Shown: positions 1 to 9,012, counted from the first letter of the stretch. The stretch is DNA of 64,000 nucleotides from Chryseobacterium balustinum (GCF_900168205.1 NZ_FUZE01000002.1:352154-416153), one strand, 5' to 3'. The notes: generated from the letters alone by a model not told the origin. Program-made: numbers and translations.

Positions 1-616
1 TAAATTCTACTTTTTTACCTTTAGGATTTAAAGTTGCCAAACCAAAGGCCGCCCCCAAAGTACCTCCGGAAATATCGATCGCATTGCTCCAACCATTGTC
101 TTGTACGATCCCACCCGCAATTGAGGCTACAGCTCCGGCTGCAATAGAGTATAAAATGAGTTTATTATTCCTGGAATCGTTTAAATTATCTACATAATTT
201 CCAATTTGTGCCACACGTTCTCCTTCACAGTCAAATTCTGCGGCAACAGCGTCTAATTCAGTCAATGCAATGGTTATTTTACTATTGATTTTCATCTTCA
301 GCTGCAAAACTTTCACCTGAGAACTCAATGATGAATCTTTTTTTAGTTTCACAATTTCGTTCACTTCATCCAAATTATCCAAAGCATTTAGAACCAAAAT
401 ACTCTGGTCAGAAAAAATACTTTTCAGTTGCTGATTAGCTGCAATAATAGAATCTGAATTATAAGAAGGTAATTTATTTTCATAATTATACTTGAAAGGC
501 GCTTTGCAATAGCTGTCTTTCAAAGTAAGAATATTCTGTTTAATGACCTGATTTTTCTTTGAAACACAGGAAGTCAACAAAATAAAAGCGGCAAAAATTG
601 GGTATATTTTTTTCAT
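1..616 (-). CDS. Partial hypothetical lipoprotein (runs off the left edge)
   Basis: The frame opens at an ATG at 616 and stays open to the window edge, giving 205 codons with no stop. The N-terminus is a lipoprotein signal peptide: two lysines, a hydrophobic stretch and a lipobox LLTSC, with Cys17 the expected lipidated residue. The middle is helical with heptad-like Leu/Val/Ile spacing. Near the window edge comes a Gly/Ala-rich hydrophobic stretch (IAAGAVASIAGGI) that could insert in or lie on a membrane. I do not recognise the family. It probably sits in the periplasm or on the outer membrane. The first ATG is well placed because the signal peptide begins there. Confidence 0.75.
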   Translation of the reverse strand, partial: MKKIYPIFAAFILLTSCVSKKNQVIKQNILTLKDSYCKAPFKYNYENKLPSYNSDSIIAANQQLKSIFSDQSILVLNALDNLDEVNEIVKLKKDSSLSSQVKVLQLKMKINSKITIALTELDAVAAEFDCEGERVAQIGNYVDNLNDSRNNKLILYSIAAGAVASIAGGIVQDNGWSNAIDISGGTLGAAFGLATLNPKGKKVEF

Positions 617-717
617 TAAAATTCAATTAAAAAAATATGAATCTTAATACTAAGATAGTACAAATAAAAAAATCCACCTGAAAACAGATGGATTTTAATT
701 TATTTTTAAGGATTAGA

Positions 718-1152
718 TTATTTAATATCTAATAATTCTACCTGAAATACCAATGTAGAATTGGGACCGATTTCTTTGCTAATTTGCTGATCTCCATACG
801 CTAAATGCGGTGGAATAATCAATCTCCATTTGCTTCCTACGGGCATTAATTGAAGCGCTTCTGTCCATCCTTTGATTACTTTATTCAACGGAAATGAAGC
901 AGGTGTTCCTCTTTTTACAGAGCTGTCGAAAACTTTTCCGGCAATTGTTGTTCCGTGATAATGACATTTTACCATTGATTTCGGGCCTGGCTTTGGGCCA
1001 TCACCTTCGGTCATGATTTCGTACTGCAATCCGCTTGGTAACTGCACTACACTTTCTCTTTTACCGTATTCAACCATATATTCCTGACCGTCTTTCAGGT
1101 TTTTTTCTGCCAATTCCTTTTTTTTCTTAAATAACAAATCTGCTACTCCCAT
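718..1152 (-). CDS. FKBP-type peptidyl-prolyl cis-trans isomerase, cytoplasmic
   Basis: Catalyses cis-trans isomerisation of Xaa-Pro bonds and probably helps protein folding. About residues 40-143 form one FKBP domain: the VKCHYHGT strand, VFDSS, the KVIKGWTEALQLMPVGSKW segment around the active site, and the final strand STLVFQVELLDI. There is no signal peptide; the short N-terminus is lysine-rich and helical, so it should act in the cytoplasm, unlike the exported FkpA. The frame opens earlier at a TTG at 1167, but that TTG lies inside a perfect TATCTTTG promoter box, so I take the ATG at 1152 (144 residues). It is monocistronic. An exact orthologue name is not certain. Confidence 0.92.
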   Translation of the reverse strand: MGVADLLFKKKKELAEKNLKDGQEYMVEYGKRESVVQLPSGLQYEIMTEGDGPKPGPKSMVKCHYHGTTIAGKVFDSSVKRGTPASFPLNKVIKGWTEALQLMPVGSKWRLIIPPHLAYGDQQISKEIGPNSTLVFQVELLDIK

Positions 1153-1164
1153 AACTTTTTTTTG

Positions 1165-1172
1165 CAAAGATA
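1165..1172 (-). promoter_or_regulatory. Bacteroidota -7 promoter box for the FKBP gene
   Basis: TATCTTTG on the minus strand matches TAnnTTTG exactly. It ends 12 bases before the ATG, so the transcript would be nearly leaderless. I did not find a convincing -33 TTTG. Confidence 0.6.
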
Positions 1173-1368
1173 AGATTTATGCATAAATGATAAATCATAA
1201 TTGATAATTGAGATAAATATCAATTATGATAAACTTCCAGCTTCAAACATCAAATGTCAGGCTTTTATTATCGCTTCAAATTACATCAATAAAAACATTA
1301 AAAAATGTTTAACATTCTCGTAACGTAAAAATAAAAACTTGGCGTTATCATTGAGTTTTAAAAACTAT

Positions 1369-2370
1369 ATGCCAAATCCATTAAGATATAATAAGAACTT
1401 TGAAAAACTCAGCTATGAGGAAAAACAACTCTTGGAAGAAACCAAAAAGAGCATAGCCGATTTTGTGGAATACTCATCTACGATAAGTGATGTAAATTAT
1501 GCCACAAGAAATGCCCACGCAAAAACCTATGCTGTTCTGAAAGGAGTATTTATCATCAACAAAGATATTCCGCAAGACCTAAAATCTGTTTTTGACAGCG
1601 AACACTATGAAATTACCGCAAGATTATCTAATGCGCATCTTAAAATTAATAAAAGTAAAAAAGATATTCCTGCCTACGGTTTTGCTATTAAAATAAAAGA
1701 TGATTCTGGGAAAACGATTTCCAATTATCCTTTGGTTAATTTCCCGTTGTTTCCCGTGAACTCTGTTTCTGTATTTTTGAAGCTTTTCACTTCACTCAAC
1801 CGGTTTTTTATAAAGAAATGGAGTCATTTATTTTCAGTTTTAAAGCAGATTTACAAGGTTATTCCTTTCACTTTAAACCCATCATTTTTGAAAAATGTCT
1901 GGAAACTTCTTTTAAACAAAAATAATTTCATCCTTTCTTTTGATTTTTATTCTGTGGGAGCATATCGCTTTGATGATAAAATGATTAAGATAAAAGTAAG
2001 CCCTAAAAACGTAGATAAAAATTTTGGCAAAAAGCAATCTATAAAAGATGCTGTTGAATTGTTTTTCAGAACTCAAGACTTTGCAGCAGATGTTTATATT
2101 CAGTTTTGTTATAATCTGAAAGATCAACCTATCAACAAGCTTAATGTCGAATGGAAAAACTCACCTTTCATCAAAATAGGAGAAATTAAAATTGAAAAAG
2201 GTTCATTACTCAATCCTAAAGGCTGCGAGAATGAACTTCTATCTTTCAATCCTTTTGATAGTGCTGAAATCTTTCAACCTGTGGGAAAAATTCAGAAACT
2301 CAGAGATGAAGCGTATAAAGTTTCGCTACAGACGAGAAAGAAGATTAATAAGCTGTTGAAGTATAAATAA
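1369..2370 (+). CDS. Catalase-fold heme protein-like, function unknown
   Basis: A 333-residue protein resembling the catalase-like heme-binding superfamily rather than a true catalase. The recognisable core is near residues 45-110: ATRNAHAKTYAVLKGVF, then ITARLSNAH and IPAYGFAIKI, matching the conserved His-containing N-terminal part of that fold. The C-terminus SFNPFDSAEIFQPVGKI resembles the WNP region of the same family. It is shorter than catalases and has no signal peptide. It may use peroxide or a lipid peroxide, but activity cannot be read from the sequence. The longest frame starts at TTG 1339; ATG 1369 (MPNPLRY) is more plausible. It converges on terC across a strong terminator. Confidence 0.6.
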   Translation: MPNPLRYNKNFEKLSYEEKQLLEETKKSIADFVEYSSTISDVNYATRNAHAKTYAVLKGVFIINKDIPQDLKSVFDSEHYEITARLSNAHLKINKSKKDIPAYGFAIKIKDDSGKTISNYPLVNFPLFPVNSVSVFLKLFTSLNRFFIKKWSHLFSVLKQIYKVIPFTLNPSFLKNVWKLLLNKNNFILSFDFYSVGAYRFDDKMIKIKVSPKNVDKNFGKKQSIKDAVELFFRTQDFAADVYIQFCYNLKDQPINKLNVEWKNSPFIKIGEIKIEKGSLLNPKGCENELLSFNPFDSAEIFQPVGKIQKLRDEAYKVSLQTRKKINKLLKYK

Positions 2371-2372
2371 TG

Positions 2373-2429
2373 TTGATAGTTGATAGTTGATAGTTGATAG
2401 TTGATAGTTGATAGTTGATAGTTGATAGT
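2373..2429. repeat. Tandem heptanucleotide repeat (TTGATAG, about 8 copies)
   Basis: Eight near-perfect copies of a 7-base unit follow the stop codon of the catalase-like gene and precede the terminator hairpin. It is non-coding and probably slippage-prone. Different 7-mers are repeated the same way at the right end of the window. Confidence 0.95.
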
Positions 2430-2440
2430 GAAAATAAGAA

Positions 2441-2477
2441 ACATACAAGGCTTTACGATCTGTAAAGCCTTGTATGT
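2441..2477. terminator. Bidirectional intrinsic terminator
   Basis: A perfect 16-bp stem (arms 2441-2456 and 2462-2477) with a 5-base loop, followed on the plus strand by TTTTAATTTT. It lies between the convergent catalase-like and TerC genes and could end both transcripts. Confidence 0.85.
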
Positions 2478-2492
2478 TTTAATTTTATTTAG

Positions 2493-3524
2493 TTATTCTT
2501 TTACTTCATCATCTTTCTTATCGGGAAACATAACAGAAATAAGTACCGAAAGCACCAAAACTCCACCTACAATTCCTAATGAAACCGGAGATGAGATATG
2601 ATACCAAGGTGCAATTAACATCTTAACACCGATAAATGCTAAAATAATTGCCAACCCATAAGGTAGCTTGCTGAACATGTGAATGAAGTTTGCCAATAGG
2701 AAATACAAAGATCTTAATCCTAAAATTGCAAAAATATTTGAGGTATAAAGGATAAATGGATCTTTTGAAATCGCAAAAATAGCCGGAATAGAATCTACCG
2801 CAAAAAGAACGTCTGTAAACTCAATTACTGCTACAACGACTAAAAGTGGTGTTGCCATTTTGATTCCGTTCTGAACGGTGAAAAACTTGTCGCCATCATA
2901 ATTGTCTGAAACTTTCCAAAAGCTTTTAATCAATTTAGCACCTGCTGTATCGCTGTAATCTTCATCTTCATCGTCTCCGCCATCACCCCAAGATTTTATT
3001 CCTGCATAAATAAGGAATAAACCAAAAAGAGTCATCACAACATTAATCCTTACTACATATCCTAAGATATCCATCTCAGGTAAATACGTTAAATCAATCA
3101 ATTCAACACCTGCAAAGATAAAGATGGCTCTGAAAATCAGTGCTCCAATAATCCCCCAGAATAAAACTTTATGATGTAAGAATTTTGGCACTTTAAAGAA
3201 ACCAAAAACCAATATAAATACGAAGAGGTTGTCTACGGAAAGTGCTTTCTCAATCCAATATGCTGCTTGATACTGTGTAAACTTTTCTACTGCTATTGCG
3301 TGGCTCTCTGAGGTACCATCTGTATTGAAAACCCAGTACACAACTCCTGAAAAAACCATTGACAGCGAAATCCAGACAATTGACCAGATTGTAGCCTCTT
3401 TTGAAGAAACCTCATGACTTTTTTTATTGAATACTCCCAAATCGAGAAGCAACATGATAACCACCGTTATCGCAAACCCCCACACCAAACCAGGATGCAG
3501 TTCTAAAATATTGTATTTTTCCAC
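2493..3524 (-). CDS. terC: TerC/Alx-family integral membrane protein
   Basis: Polytopic inner-membrane protein of the TerC family, linked to tellurite resistance and more generally to metal (Mn2+) export and stress. The 343 residues contain about eight hydrophobic segments. Family hallmarks are EKALSVDNLFVFILVF near residue 90 and FAVDSIPAIFAISKDPFI near 242, both carrying the membrane-embedded acidic residues. An acidic loop (DGGDDEDEDYSD, near residue 180) separates the two halves. It is the last gene of the ter operon, 105 bases downstream of the first TerD gene. Length and motifs are normal. Confidence 0.95.
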   Translation of the reverse strand: MEKYNILELHPGLVWGFAITVVIMLLLDLGVFNKKSHEVSSKEATIWSIVWISLSMVFSGVVYWVFNTDGTSESHAIAVEKFTQYQAAYWIEKALSVDNLFVFILVFGFFKVPKFLHHKVLFWGIIGALIFRAIFIFAGVELIDLTYLPEMDILGYVVRINVVMTLFGLFLIYAGIKSWGDGGDDEDEDYSDTAGAKLIKSFWKVSDNYDGDKFFTVQNGIKMATPLLVVVAVIEFTDVLFAVDSIPAIFAISKDPFILYTSNIFAILGLRSLYFLLANFIHMFSKLPYGLAIILAFIGVKMLIAPWYHISSPVSLGIVGGVLVLSVLISVMFPDKKDDEVKE

Positions 3525-3629
3525 TTTAATTCTGTTTATTATATGATAAAAGCAATAACCGTAAATATACAGCTATTGCTAATGATTGTAGTCTAAAACA
3601 ATACTATTTCAGACATTATTTTATAATTT

Positions 3630-4241
3630 TTACAAATATTTTTCCTGAACAGTCTTTACGGTCTGCTCCAGTTTTTTATCTGAAGTAGCATCTCCGATCG
3701 CGTTGAATTTCCACTCACCGTTTCTCTTATAGAAAACTCCCATTACCATTGATACATGTCCGACGAAAGATTTATCATTGGCAATATCATATTTGGCAAA
3801 AACTTCTCTTACGTTTGTTGGAGTTCCTTCATAGATTCTAATTGATGCAAAAGGAATCGTTCCGAAATCCTGACCTTTGTAACTGTGTAAAACCATTGCT
3901 ACATGTTCAACAGCAGGATCTAAATTAGAAAAATCTACTGTGATTACTTCGTTGTCTAATCCGTCATCACCATTCACATCACCAGTTAAATCGTCACCGC
4001 TGTGTTTTACAGAACCGTTTTTAGATTTAAGGTTTCCAAAATAAATTACCTCAGTTGCATTTTTATTTGAATCATACAAGATGCAGCTTCCATCTAAGTC
4101 TACTGCTTCTTTTGAAGTTCCACCGAAGAAACTTTTCTTCTCGATAGCACCCCAGTTGATTCCTACGCAAGCCTGGGAAAGCGTAGTCCCGTTTTCTTTG
4201 GTAAGGTTTATTCTCTGACCTTTTTGTAAGTTAATAGCCAT
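3630..4241 (-). CDS. terD: TerD-domain protein (first of two)
   Basis: Cytoplasmic calcium-binding TerD-fold protein of the tellurite/phage/colicin resistance system. It opens MAINLQKGQRINL, the standard TerD start, and continues with VDLDGSCILYD and the acidic loop HSGDDLTGDVNGDDG that binds Ca2+ in this family. At 203 residues it is slightly longer than the classical 190-residue TerD, with an insertion after the first strand (IEKKSFFGGTSKEAV), as seen in divergent TerD/TerE paralogues. The exact ter letter is not certain. A 209-base gap separates it from the next gene upstream, so it may have its own promoter. Confidence 0.93.
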   Translation of the reverse strand: MAINLQKGQRINLTKENGTTLSQACVGINWGAIEKKSFFGGTSKEAVDLDGSCILYDSNKNATEVIYFGNLKSKNGSVKHSGDDLTGDVNGDDGLDNEVITVDFSNLDPAVEHVAMVLHSYKGQDFGTIPFASIRIYEGTPTNVREVFAKYDIANDKSFVGHVSMVMGVFYKRNGEWKFNAIGDATSDKKLEQTVKTVQEKYL

Positions 4242-4289
4242 TATTTCTTTTTGTTTAGTTATTTTTTTTGAATCTCTGCTTCATTGCTC

Positions 4290-4385
4290 AATTTAATTTA
4301 AACGCAAAGCCTGCAAAGATTTTTGTTAAATCTGTTCTGCATATTTTCGTTCGCAAAGGCGTTTCACTCAGCAAAGAAAATTTGC
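4290..4385. repeat. Decayed dispersed intergenic repeat
   Basis: AT-rich stretch with AACGCAAAG, GCAAAGATTTTT and TTCGCAAAGGCGTTTCACT. Related wording recurs at about 9110-9195 and 47133-47215, so this is one degraded copy of a dispersed non-coding element. Confidence 0.4.
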
Positions 4386-4450
4386 ATACTTAAAATATAG
4401 AGTAGAAAATAAATTTAAATAAACTTTTTACTTTTTACTTTTTACTTTTA

Positions 4451-5398
4451 TTAATTATTTAAATTTAAATTAAGCATTGCCCGAAGAATATTGGTTTCTT
4501 CGTTCACATCAAATATTTTACTCATAATATCGATACTTTCCAGATTTCTGAGATAATCTTTCAGAACTGCTATTACATCTGCCGAGAGCTCTTTCTTCCT
4601 AAATTCCATTGTTTCGTTGAGGTCTTCGTTTTTTCTTTTCAGCTGATTGATGATCGAGATCTGATTAGATTCGTTTTCATCAGTATTTAATGCAGCTAAA
4701 TCTTCATCATCTATTAGATACATTTTTTTTTCTTCTACATTAAAGATAAAATGCTCATCAGACTGAAAAATCTTAAACAATTCATATTCTTCTCTTTCAA
4801 CACGATATCCGCAGACAAAACGCACTTTAAAATTCTGAATATTGAGTTTCCCCAACAATTTTCTTTCAATACAATAATCCTGATACTGGTAAAACGGAGC
4901 TGATTGAGGTTTCAGTTTATCTTCTTCTACTTCTGTTCTGTAAAATTCTGCAGCGTATTTTTTATGAAAATACAACACATCATTCCAGTTTAGGGTAGCT
5001 CTGTTTTCGGTTAGATCTTTATACAAATTTCTCAAATGCTCAGAAAAAATTCCGCTGTAGATCTTCCTATCGGTTTCAAAACTGTCGGTCTTTTTTTCTT
5101 CGAAAGAAGCAATGTATCGGTTGTTGATATTAATTTCGTTAATAACAGCCAGCAAATCGTTTTCCTTTTTCTTTTTTATTTTGGTCAACAATTCTATCAG
5201 ACTGTCGGTATATTGCAGGTGAAAAAGTTCTAATTTATTAAAATCTAACGTCTGATTTTCATTAAATAAATTATGAATGACATCAGTTTTAATATAAATC
5301 GCAATGATATCAACATTTTCAAAGAAATTAGCCAGAAGTTTAAGCCTTGTTAATCTTCTTTTGCTTTGAGACATTATGATTGCAACCTCCTCATTCAC
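4451..5398 (-). CDS. Unknown ter-operon protein, 315 aa
   Basis: I do not recognise this family. The protein is soluble and highly charged. The N-terminal third is helical and Lys-rich (TKIKKKKENDLLAV). The middle (residues about 185-235) looks like a beta-rich segment (VRFVCGYRVEREEYELF, FIFNVEEKKMYLID). The C-terminus is a coiled coil (ISIINQLKRKNEDLNETMEFRKKEL). It lies 15 bases after telA and before the first TerD gene, so it is almost certainly part of the ter complex or its regulation. An internal ATG at codon 9 (MSQSKRRL) is an alternative start. There is no signal peptide and no obvious enzyme motif. Confidence 0.8.
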   Translation of the reverse strand: MNEEVAIIMSQSKRRLTRLKLLANFFENVDIIAIYIKTDVIHNLFNENQTLDFNKLELFHLQYTDSLIELLTKIKKKKENDLLAVINEININNRYIASFEEKKTDSFETDRKIYSGIFSEHLRNLYKDLTENRATLNWNDVLYFHKKYAAEFYRTEVEEDKLKPQSAPFYQYQDYCIERKLLGKLNIQNFKVRFVCGYRVEREEYELFKIFQSDEHFIFNVEEKKMYLIDDEDLAALNTDENESNQISIINQLKRKNEDLNETMEFRKKELSADVIAVLKDYLRNLESIDIMSKIFDVNEETNILRAMLNLNLNN

Positions 5399-5413
5399 CT
5401 TTTTACCGTCTTA

Positions 5414-6580
5414 TTACCCTCTGATGTTTGCTTTTAATTCGCTTTCCAACGTCTGAAGATCCTGATCTAATTTTCTTCTGCTTTCGGTACCTTGTTTCTG
5501 AATCTGTTTCACTTCATTCAAAGTATTGATCAACATTGCAGTTGTTTCTTTCAACGTTTCAGCAGAAACAATTGTCTGCTCGTTTGCTCTTGCAACATTT
5601 CTTGAATTCTGACCCAAACGTTCTGCATTTTTCTTTAGAATATCTTCAGTTGTTTGCGAAACTTTCTGCTGAATCTCGATATTCTGCTGTTGTCTGTGCA
5701 TTGCAACTGCTAAAGAAAGCTGATTCTTCCAAACCGGTAAAGTTGTCGTAAGAATCGTCTGTGCTTTTTCAGCAATCGAAACGTTGTTATTCTGCACCAA
5801 TCTAATTTGTGGAAGAGACTGCATCATAATCAAACGAACCACTTTTAAGTCTGCTAATCTTCTATCTAATCTGTTGATAAAATCTCTTTTGTCAGCAATC
5901 TGATAGTCTGCAAAATTCTGAACATTCGCTTCCATATTTGCCAATTCCAAAGCCGCTTTTTCCATTCTTAAATTTCCGGCAATCACCAGATCTTCAATGG
6001 CTTTAATGGAATTCACATTGCTGTCAAAAATAGTCTGTAAAACCGCATTATCCTTAGTTGAAGTGATAATTCCGGCGTTTACTTTATGTGAAATCTGGTC
6101 GATATTATTCGTGATTTTATCATATTTAGCGAAAAGATTATCAACCTGAGTCAACATTTTTTTCATAAAAGGAATTTTGCTTAAAAAACCTTTTACTCCG
6201 CCGTTATTGATTTCGTCTACGTCTACATAGTTCAATTCGACCAATAAATTATTAATCAATTCTCCTACTTCACCAGAATTTGATCTTCTTACATTCCCTA
6301 AGAAACTGTCACTCTGATTGGCTAAAGTTTTCTGTAATTCTGAACCGAAATTAACGATCGATCCAGGATTAGTTTCATCAATTGCATTAGCAACCATTTC
6401 GTATTTTGCACGATCCTGCTGCTGAATCTGATTTAAATTCACGTTTCCATCTCTATCCATCAAAACTGCAGGAGCTGCAGGATCAGGTTGAAGAGATTGA
6501 CTCGTAGATGGTGTCGGATCAAAACTTTTCAGTGGTTCAATTGATCCCAGTGGATCGTTTGGGTTATTCTGATTATCCAT
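5414..6580 (-). CDS. telA: TelA/KlaA-family toxic anion resistance protein
   Basis: Soluble, all-helical TelA family protein (388 residues) that accompanies TerD and TerC proteins in tellurite/stress systems. The first 50 residues are Pro/Asn/Gln-rich and disordered. The rest is long amphipathic helices with family-typical stretches: GFLSKIPFMKKMLTQVDNLF near 130, the DRRLADLKVVRLIMMQSLPQ region near 240, and TTLPVWKNQLSLAVAMHRQQ near 285. Its mechanism is unknown; Ter complexes at the membrane have been proposed. It lies 6 bases downstream of terD and is translationally close to it. Confidence 0.94.
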   Translation of the reverse strand: MDNQNNPNDPLGSIEPLKSFDPTPSTSQSLQPDPAAPAVLMDRDGNVNLNQIQQQDRAKYEMVANAIDETNPGSIVNFGSELQKTLANQSDSFLGNVRRSNSGEVGELINNLLVELNYVDVDEINNGGVKGFLSKIPFMKKMLTQVDNLFAKYDKITNNIDQISHKVNAGIITSTKDNAVLQTIFDSNVNSIKAIEDLVIAGNLRMEKAALELANMEANVQNFADYQIADKRDFINRLDRRLADLKVVRLIMMQSLPQIRLVQNNNVSIAEKAQTILTTTLPVWKNQLSLAVAMHRQQQNIEIQQKVSQTTEDILKKNAERLGQNSRNVARANEQTIVSAETLKETTAMLINTLNEVKQIQKQGTESRRKLDQDLQTLESELKANIRG

Positions 6581-6586
6581 AATTGA

Positions 6587-7141
6587 TTATTGATACATTG
6601 ATACAAATTTATCCAGACCGTCTCTCTGCCCGCTTCCTACTGCTTCGAATTTCCATTCTCCGTTTCTGTTGTAGATTCTTCCGAATTCTACTGCTGTTTC
6701 GATAGAGAAATCTTCGTCTAATTCATATTTTAAAATCTCTTCATTGGTTTCTGTATTGAAAATTCTGATGAAAGAATTTCTTACCTGTCCGAAGTTTTGT
6801 CTTCTTGCATCTGCATCGTGAATGGTTACCACAACCGTAATTTCTTGTACTGCAGCATCAATTTTCGTTAAATCGATTTTGATTTGCTCGTCATCACCAT
6901 CACCATCACCTGTCAAATTATCCCCAGAATGGATTACAGCTTTATCAGGAGATTCAAGGTTGTTATAAAAAATAAAATGATTATCTGAAACCAGTTTTTT
7001 GCTGTCATTCAACAGGAATAAAGAAGCATCTAAATCAAAAGCTCCACCTGTTGAAGTATTATTTACGTCCCATCCTAAACCGATGGTAAATTTTGGTGCA
7101 TTTATATTTTCTCTTTGCCCTTTCTGTAAGTTAATTGCCAT
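6587..7141 (-). CDS. terD: TerD-domain protein (second of two)
   Basis: Classical 184-residue TerD/TerE protein: MAINLQKGQR start, FTIGLGWDVN, FDLDASLFLLND, the double Ca2+-binding acidic loop HSGDNLTGDGDGDDEQ, and the C-terminal strand GRIYNRNGEWKFEAVGSG. Calcium binding is known for the family; the acidic residues are all present here. Its start overlaps the end of the phosphoribosyltransferase gene by 11 bases, indicating coupled translation. It is the canonical member of the two TerD paralogues here; the copy at 3630-4241 is more divergent. Confidence 0.95.
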   Translation of the reverse strand: MAINLQKGQRENINAPKFTIGLGWDVNNTSTGGAFDLDASLFLLNDSKKLVSDNHFIFYNNLESPDKAVIHSGDNLTGDGDGDDEQIKIDLTKIDAAVQEITVVVTIHDADARRQNFGQVRNSFIRIFNTETNEEILKYELDEDFSIETAVEFGRIYNRNGEWKFEAVGSGQRDGLDKFVSMYQ

Positions 7142-7955
7142 AATAGATTTCTGTTTGTGTTAAAGTGTTTATATTATTTTCGTACTCTTTTATTAAATGA
7201 TAATTGTTGCTGATGGCTAGCTCGATTAAATCATCTGTATGCTGTTTTTTTACATTTGAGGTAAGATACTCAAAATTTTCGGAATTTAACCCTAAAATAT
7301 ATTTTACAATTCGCGTATTAAACTGAAAACTTTCTTTAGCCATCACCTTTACAACATCCTGAACATCTTTCACCGTATAGTAATTAAAAAAGTTTTCAAT
7401 GGTTGGATCGATGTCAAAATTGGTCAGTTCAGCGTAATACATAAACAGAAAATCGGCACTTACTGCATATTGATTGAGAATTTTATTCACCGTATACTCA
7501 TGGCTACCTGTAATTTTAATATCATCGATAAAAATGCACAGTTTTCCTCTTAAAAAATCTTTATCTAAATAATAAGTATCATTCGCAATCAGGCTTTTAC
7601 GGTCTTCAAAACTAAGATTTCCGTAATCTGTAGTGTAGGTATGATTTCTATTGATCTTAGACAATACACTCGACTTTTTTCCTTTCTGGAAAAGATAAAA
7701 ATCAAGATATTTTTTAAAATAAAAACACAGGAAATTAGATGCCGTAGGAATCGCCATATACGGACTCGGTAAAACCACAATTTCTTTTTCGGTAGCTAAA
7801 ATCTCTTGATGTTGACTGATAAATCCATCAAAAAGCTCTTTTGCAAATTTTTCTGCATAGGCTTTATCACCATACTTGAAATAGCTGTACTCTGCCGGCG
7901 AAAAAGTAAACTTCTCCGCAGAATCTATTTTATGTAAACTATAACGCTTGTTCAT
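7131..7955 (-). CDS. Phosphoribosyltransferase-like enzyme of the ter operon
   Basis: Type I PRTase-fold protein, 274 residues. The PRPP-binding motif is seen as LCIFIDDIKITGSHE at residues 139-153, matching the hydrophobic-DD-x-x-x-TG-[ST] signature. A second conserved patch VLPSPYMAIPTASNF (61-75) fits the loop after strand 1. In ter systems such PRTases occur with HAD phosphatases, and a nucleoside-like metabolite pathway has been proposed for them; the HAD gene directly upstream (8-base gap) fits that. The substrate is unknown. The C-terminal 90 residues are helical and do not match a hood domain I recognise. Confidence 0.82.
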   Translation of the reverse strand: MNKRYSLHKIDSAEKFTFSPAEYSYFKYGDKAYAEKFAKELFDGFISQHQEILATEKEIVVLPSPYMAIPTASNFLCFYFKKYLDFYLFQKGKKSSVLSKINRNHTYTTDYGNLSFEDRKSLIANDTYYLDKDFLRGKLCIFIDDIKITGSHEYTVNKILNQYAVSADFLFMYYAELTNFDIDPTIENFFNYYTVKDVQDVVKVMAKESFQFNTRIVKYILGLNSENFEYLTSNVKKQHTDDLIELAISNNYHLIKEYENNINTLTQTEIYYGN

Positions 7956-7963
7956 AATTAAAT

Positions 7964-8632
7964 TTAATATTTGAGTAGGTGCGCACTAAAACCAAAATCT
8001 ATAGCACCTTTATAATCTGCGATCGGGTTATCGCCAATATGCAAAATCTGATCCATTTGAAGTTCCTGATTTCTGATCTGATTTTTCACTTCCTGAAAAA
8101 CCAAAGGATTCGGTTTAGAGCATTTGATCTCATCAGAATAAATGTGGAAATCGATGTATTGCTCAAGATTTTCGTTCATCAAAAATTTTCGCATGGTTTT
8201 ACCTTTGATGAAACCTGTATTGCTCAGAATATTGATTGTCTTTCCCTGATTTTTAATTTCATCAAAAAAATCATGCAATTTATCAAAAATAACCACAGGT
8301 TTGTATTCTAAAAACAAATCTTCACTTTTTTGGTAAAATGTATTCAGAGTCTCTTTATTCAATTGTTTGATATCAACGTTTAATGAATTTAAAATCAATA
8401 AATAAATCTCAAAAGTATCGACGTTTCCACCGATTACTTCATTGATCGTATTACACAAATCATCGTAATATTTTACTGCTTTTGCAACTTCATCAATGGG
8501 CTTATTCACATTAAAAAAAGACGAAAAAAGCTCAACTCTTTTTGCCTTAAATTGAGGATGAGATTTTATTAAAGTGAGCCACAGATCAAACGAAAAATGA
8601 TCATGCTTATGAATGTCAATATCTGTTTTCAA
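7964..8632 (-). CDS. HAD-superfamily hydrolase of the ter operon
   Basis: 222-residue HAD phosphatase. Motif I is FSFDLWLT (Asp16 the nucleophile). The usual second Asp is replaced by Trp18, as haloacid-dehalogenase-type members replace it by Tyr. Motif II is ILSNTG, motif III lies in CSKPNPLVF and motif IV is HIGDNPIADYKGA. A helical cap occupies residues 25-110. It is the first gene of the ter operon and probably acts with the neighbouring PRTase. With the second Asp missing, the reaction may not be a simple phosphatase step. Confidence 0.87.
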   Translation of the reverse strand: MKTDIDIHKHDHFSFDLWLTLIKSHPQFKAKRVELFSSFFNVNKPIDEVAKAVKYYDDLCNTINEVIGGNVDTFEIYLLILNSLNVDIKQLNKETLNTFYQKSEDLFLEYKPVVIFDKLHDFFDEIKNQGKTINILSNTGFIKGKTMRKFLMNENLEQYIDFHIYSDEIKCSKPNPLVFQEVKNQIRNQELQMDQILHIGDNPIADYKGAIDFGFSAHLLKY

Positions 8633-8891
8633 AATATTATACGTTAATTATGTTAGCTTTTATTGAAAAAGATCTTATTAATATTTTACATTTTTTTATC
8701 ATCTCAATGTGTTTTAATTTCATTTCTTTCAAAGATAAAATTTTTCATTCAATCTTGATTTTTTTTAAGATTCTTTATGAGTTTTATTTAATAGCCGAAA
8801 TTAATAATGATTTTACTTTTCCTAAAAATAGTATGAAAATTTTTGTCATTCAAATATTTTTTATAATTTCGCAACCGATTAACAATCAACA

Positions 8892-8978
8892 ATGTCAACA
8901 AAAATGATAAATATAATTTCTTTAAGCAATCCTATCAGAGCTGTGTTCTTTGGTAGCACTAAATATTTATCTGAATAA
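8892..8978 (+). CDS. Possible 28-residue peptide or small RNA unit
   Basis: A 28-codon frame from ATG 8892 to TAA, ending in the residues VFFGSTKYLSE. About 20 bases upstream is TAATTTCG, one base from the TAnnTTTG box, with TTTG about 19 bases before it. A clean terminator follows 35 bases after the stop. Promoter, short frame and terminator make a compact transcription unit of about 150 bases. The peptide is not one I know. A small RNA is equally possible. Confidence 0.35.
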   Translation: MSTKMINIISLSNPIRAVFFGSTKYLSE

Positions 8979-9012
8979 CGATCGTCCTTTATAAAACAAA
9001 AAATATAACGAA

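Noticed and set aside
1165..1172. TTG start codons at 1167, 1339, 9262, 15380, 23864, 24019, 24892, 30299, 49588 and 57960
   Set aside because: An in-frame ATG with better family fit follows each. Those at 1167, 24019 and 57960 lie in TAnnTTTG promoter boxes, and 30299 lies just after one.
2373..2429. CRISPR array
   Set aside because: Units are 7 bases without spacers. The same holds for 63851-63952.
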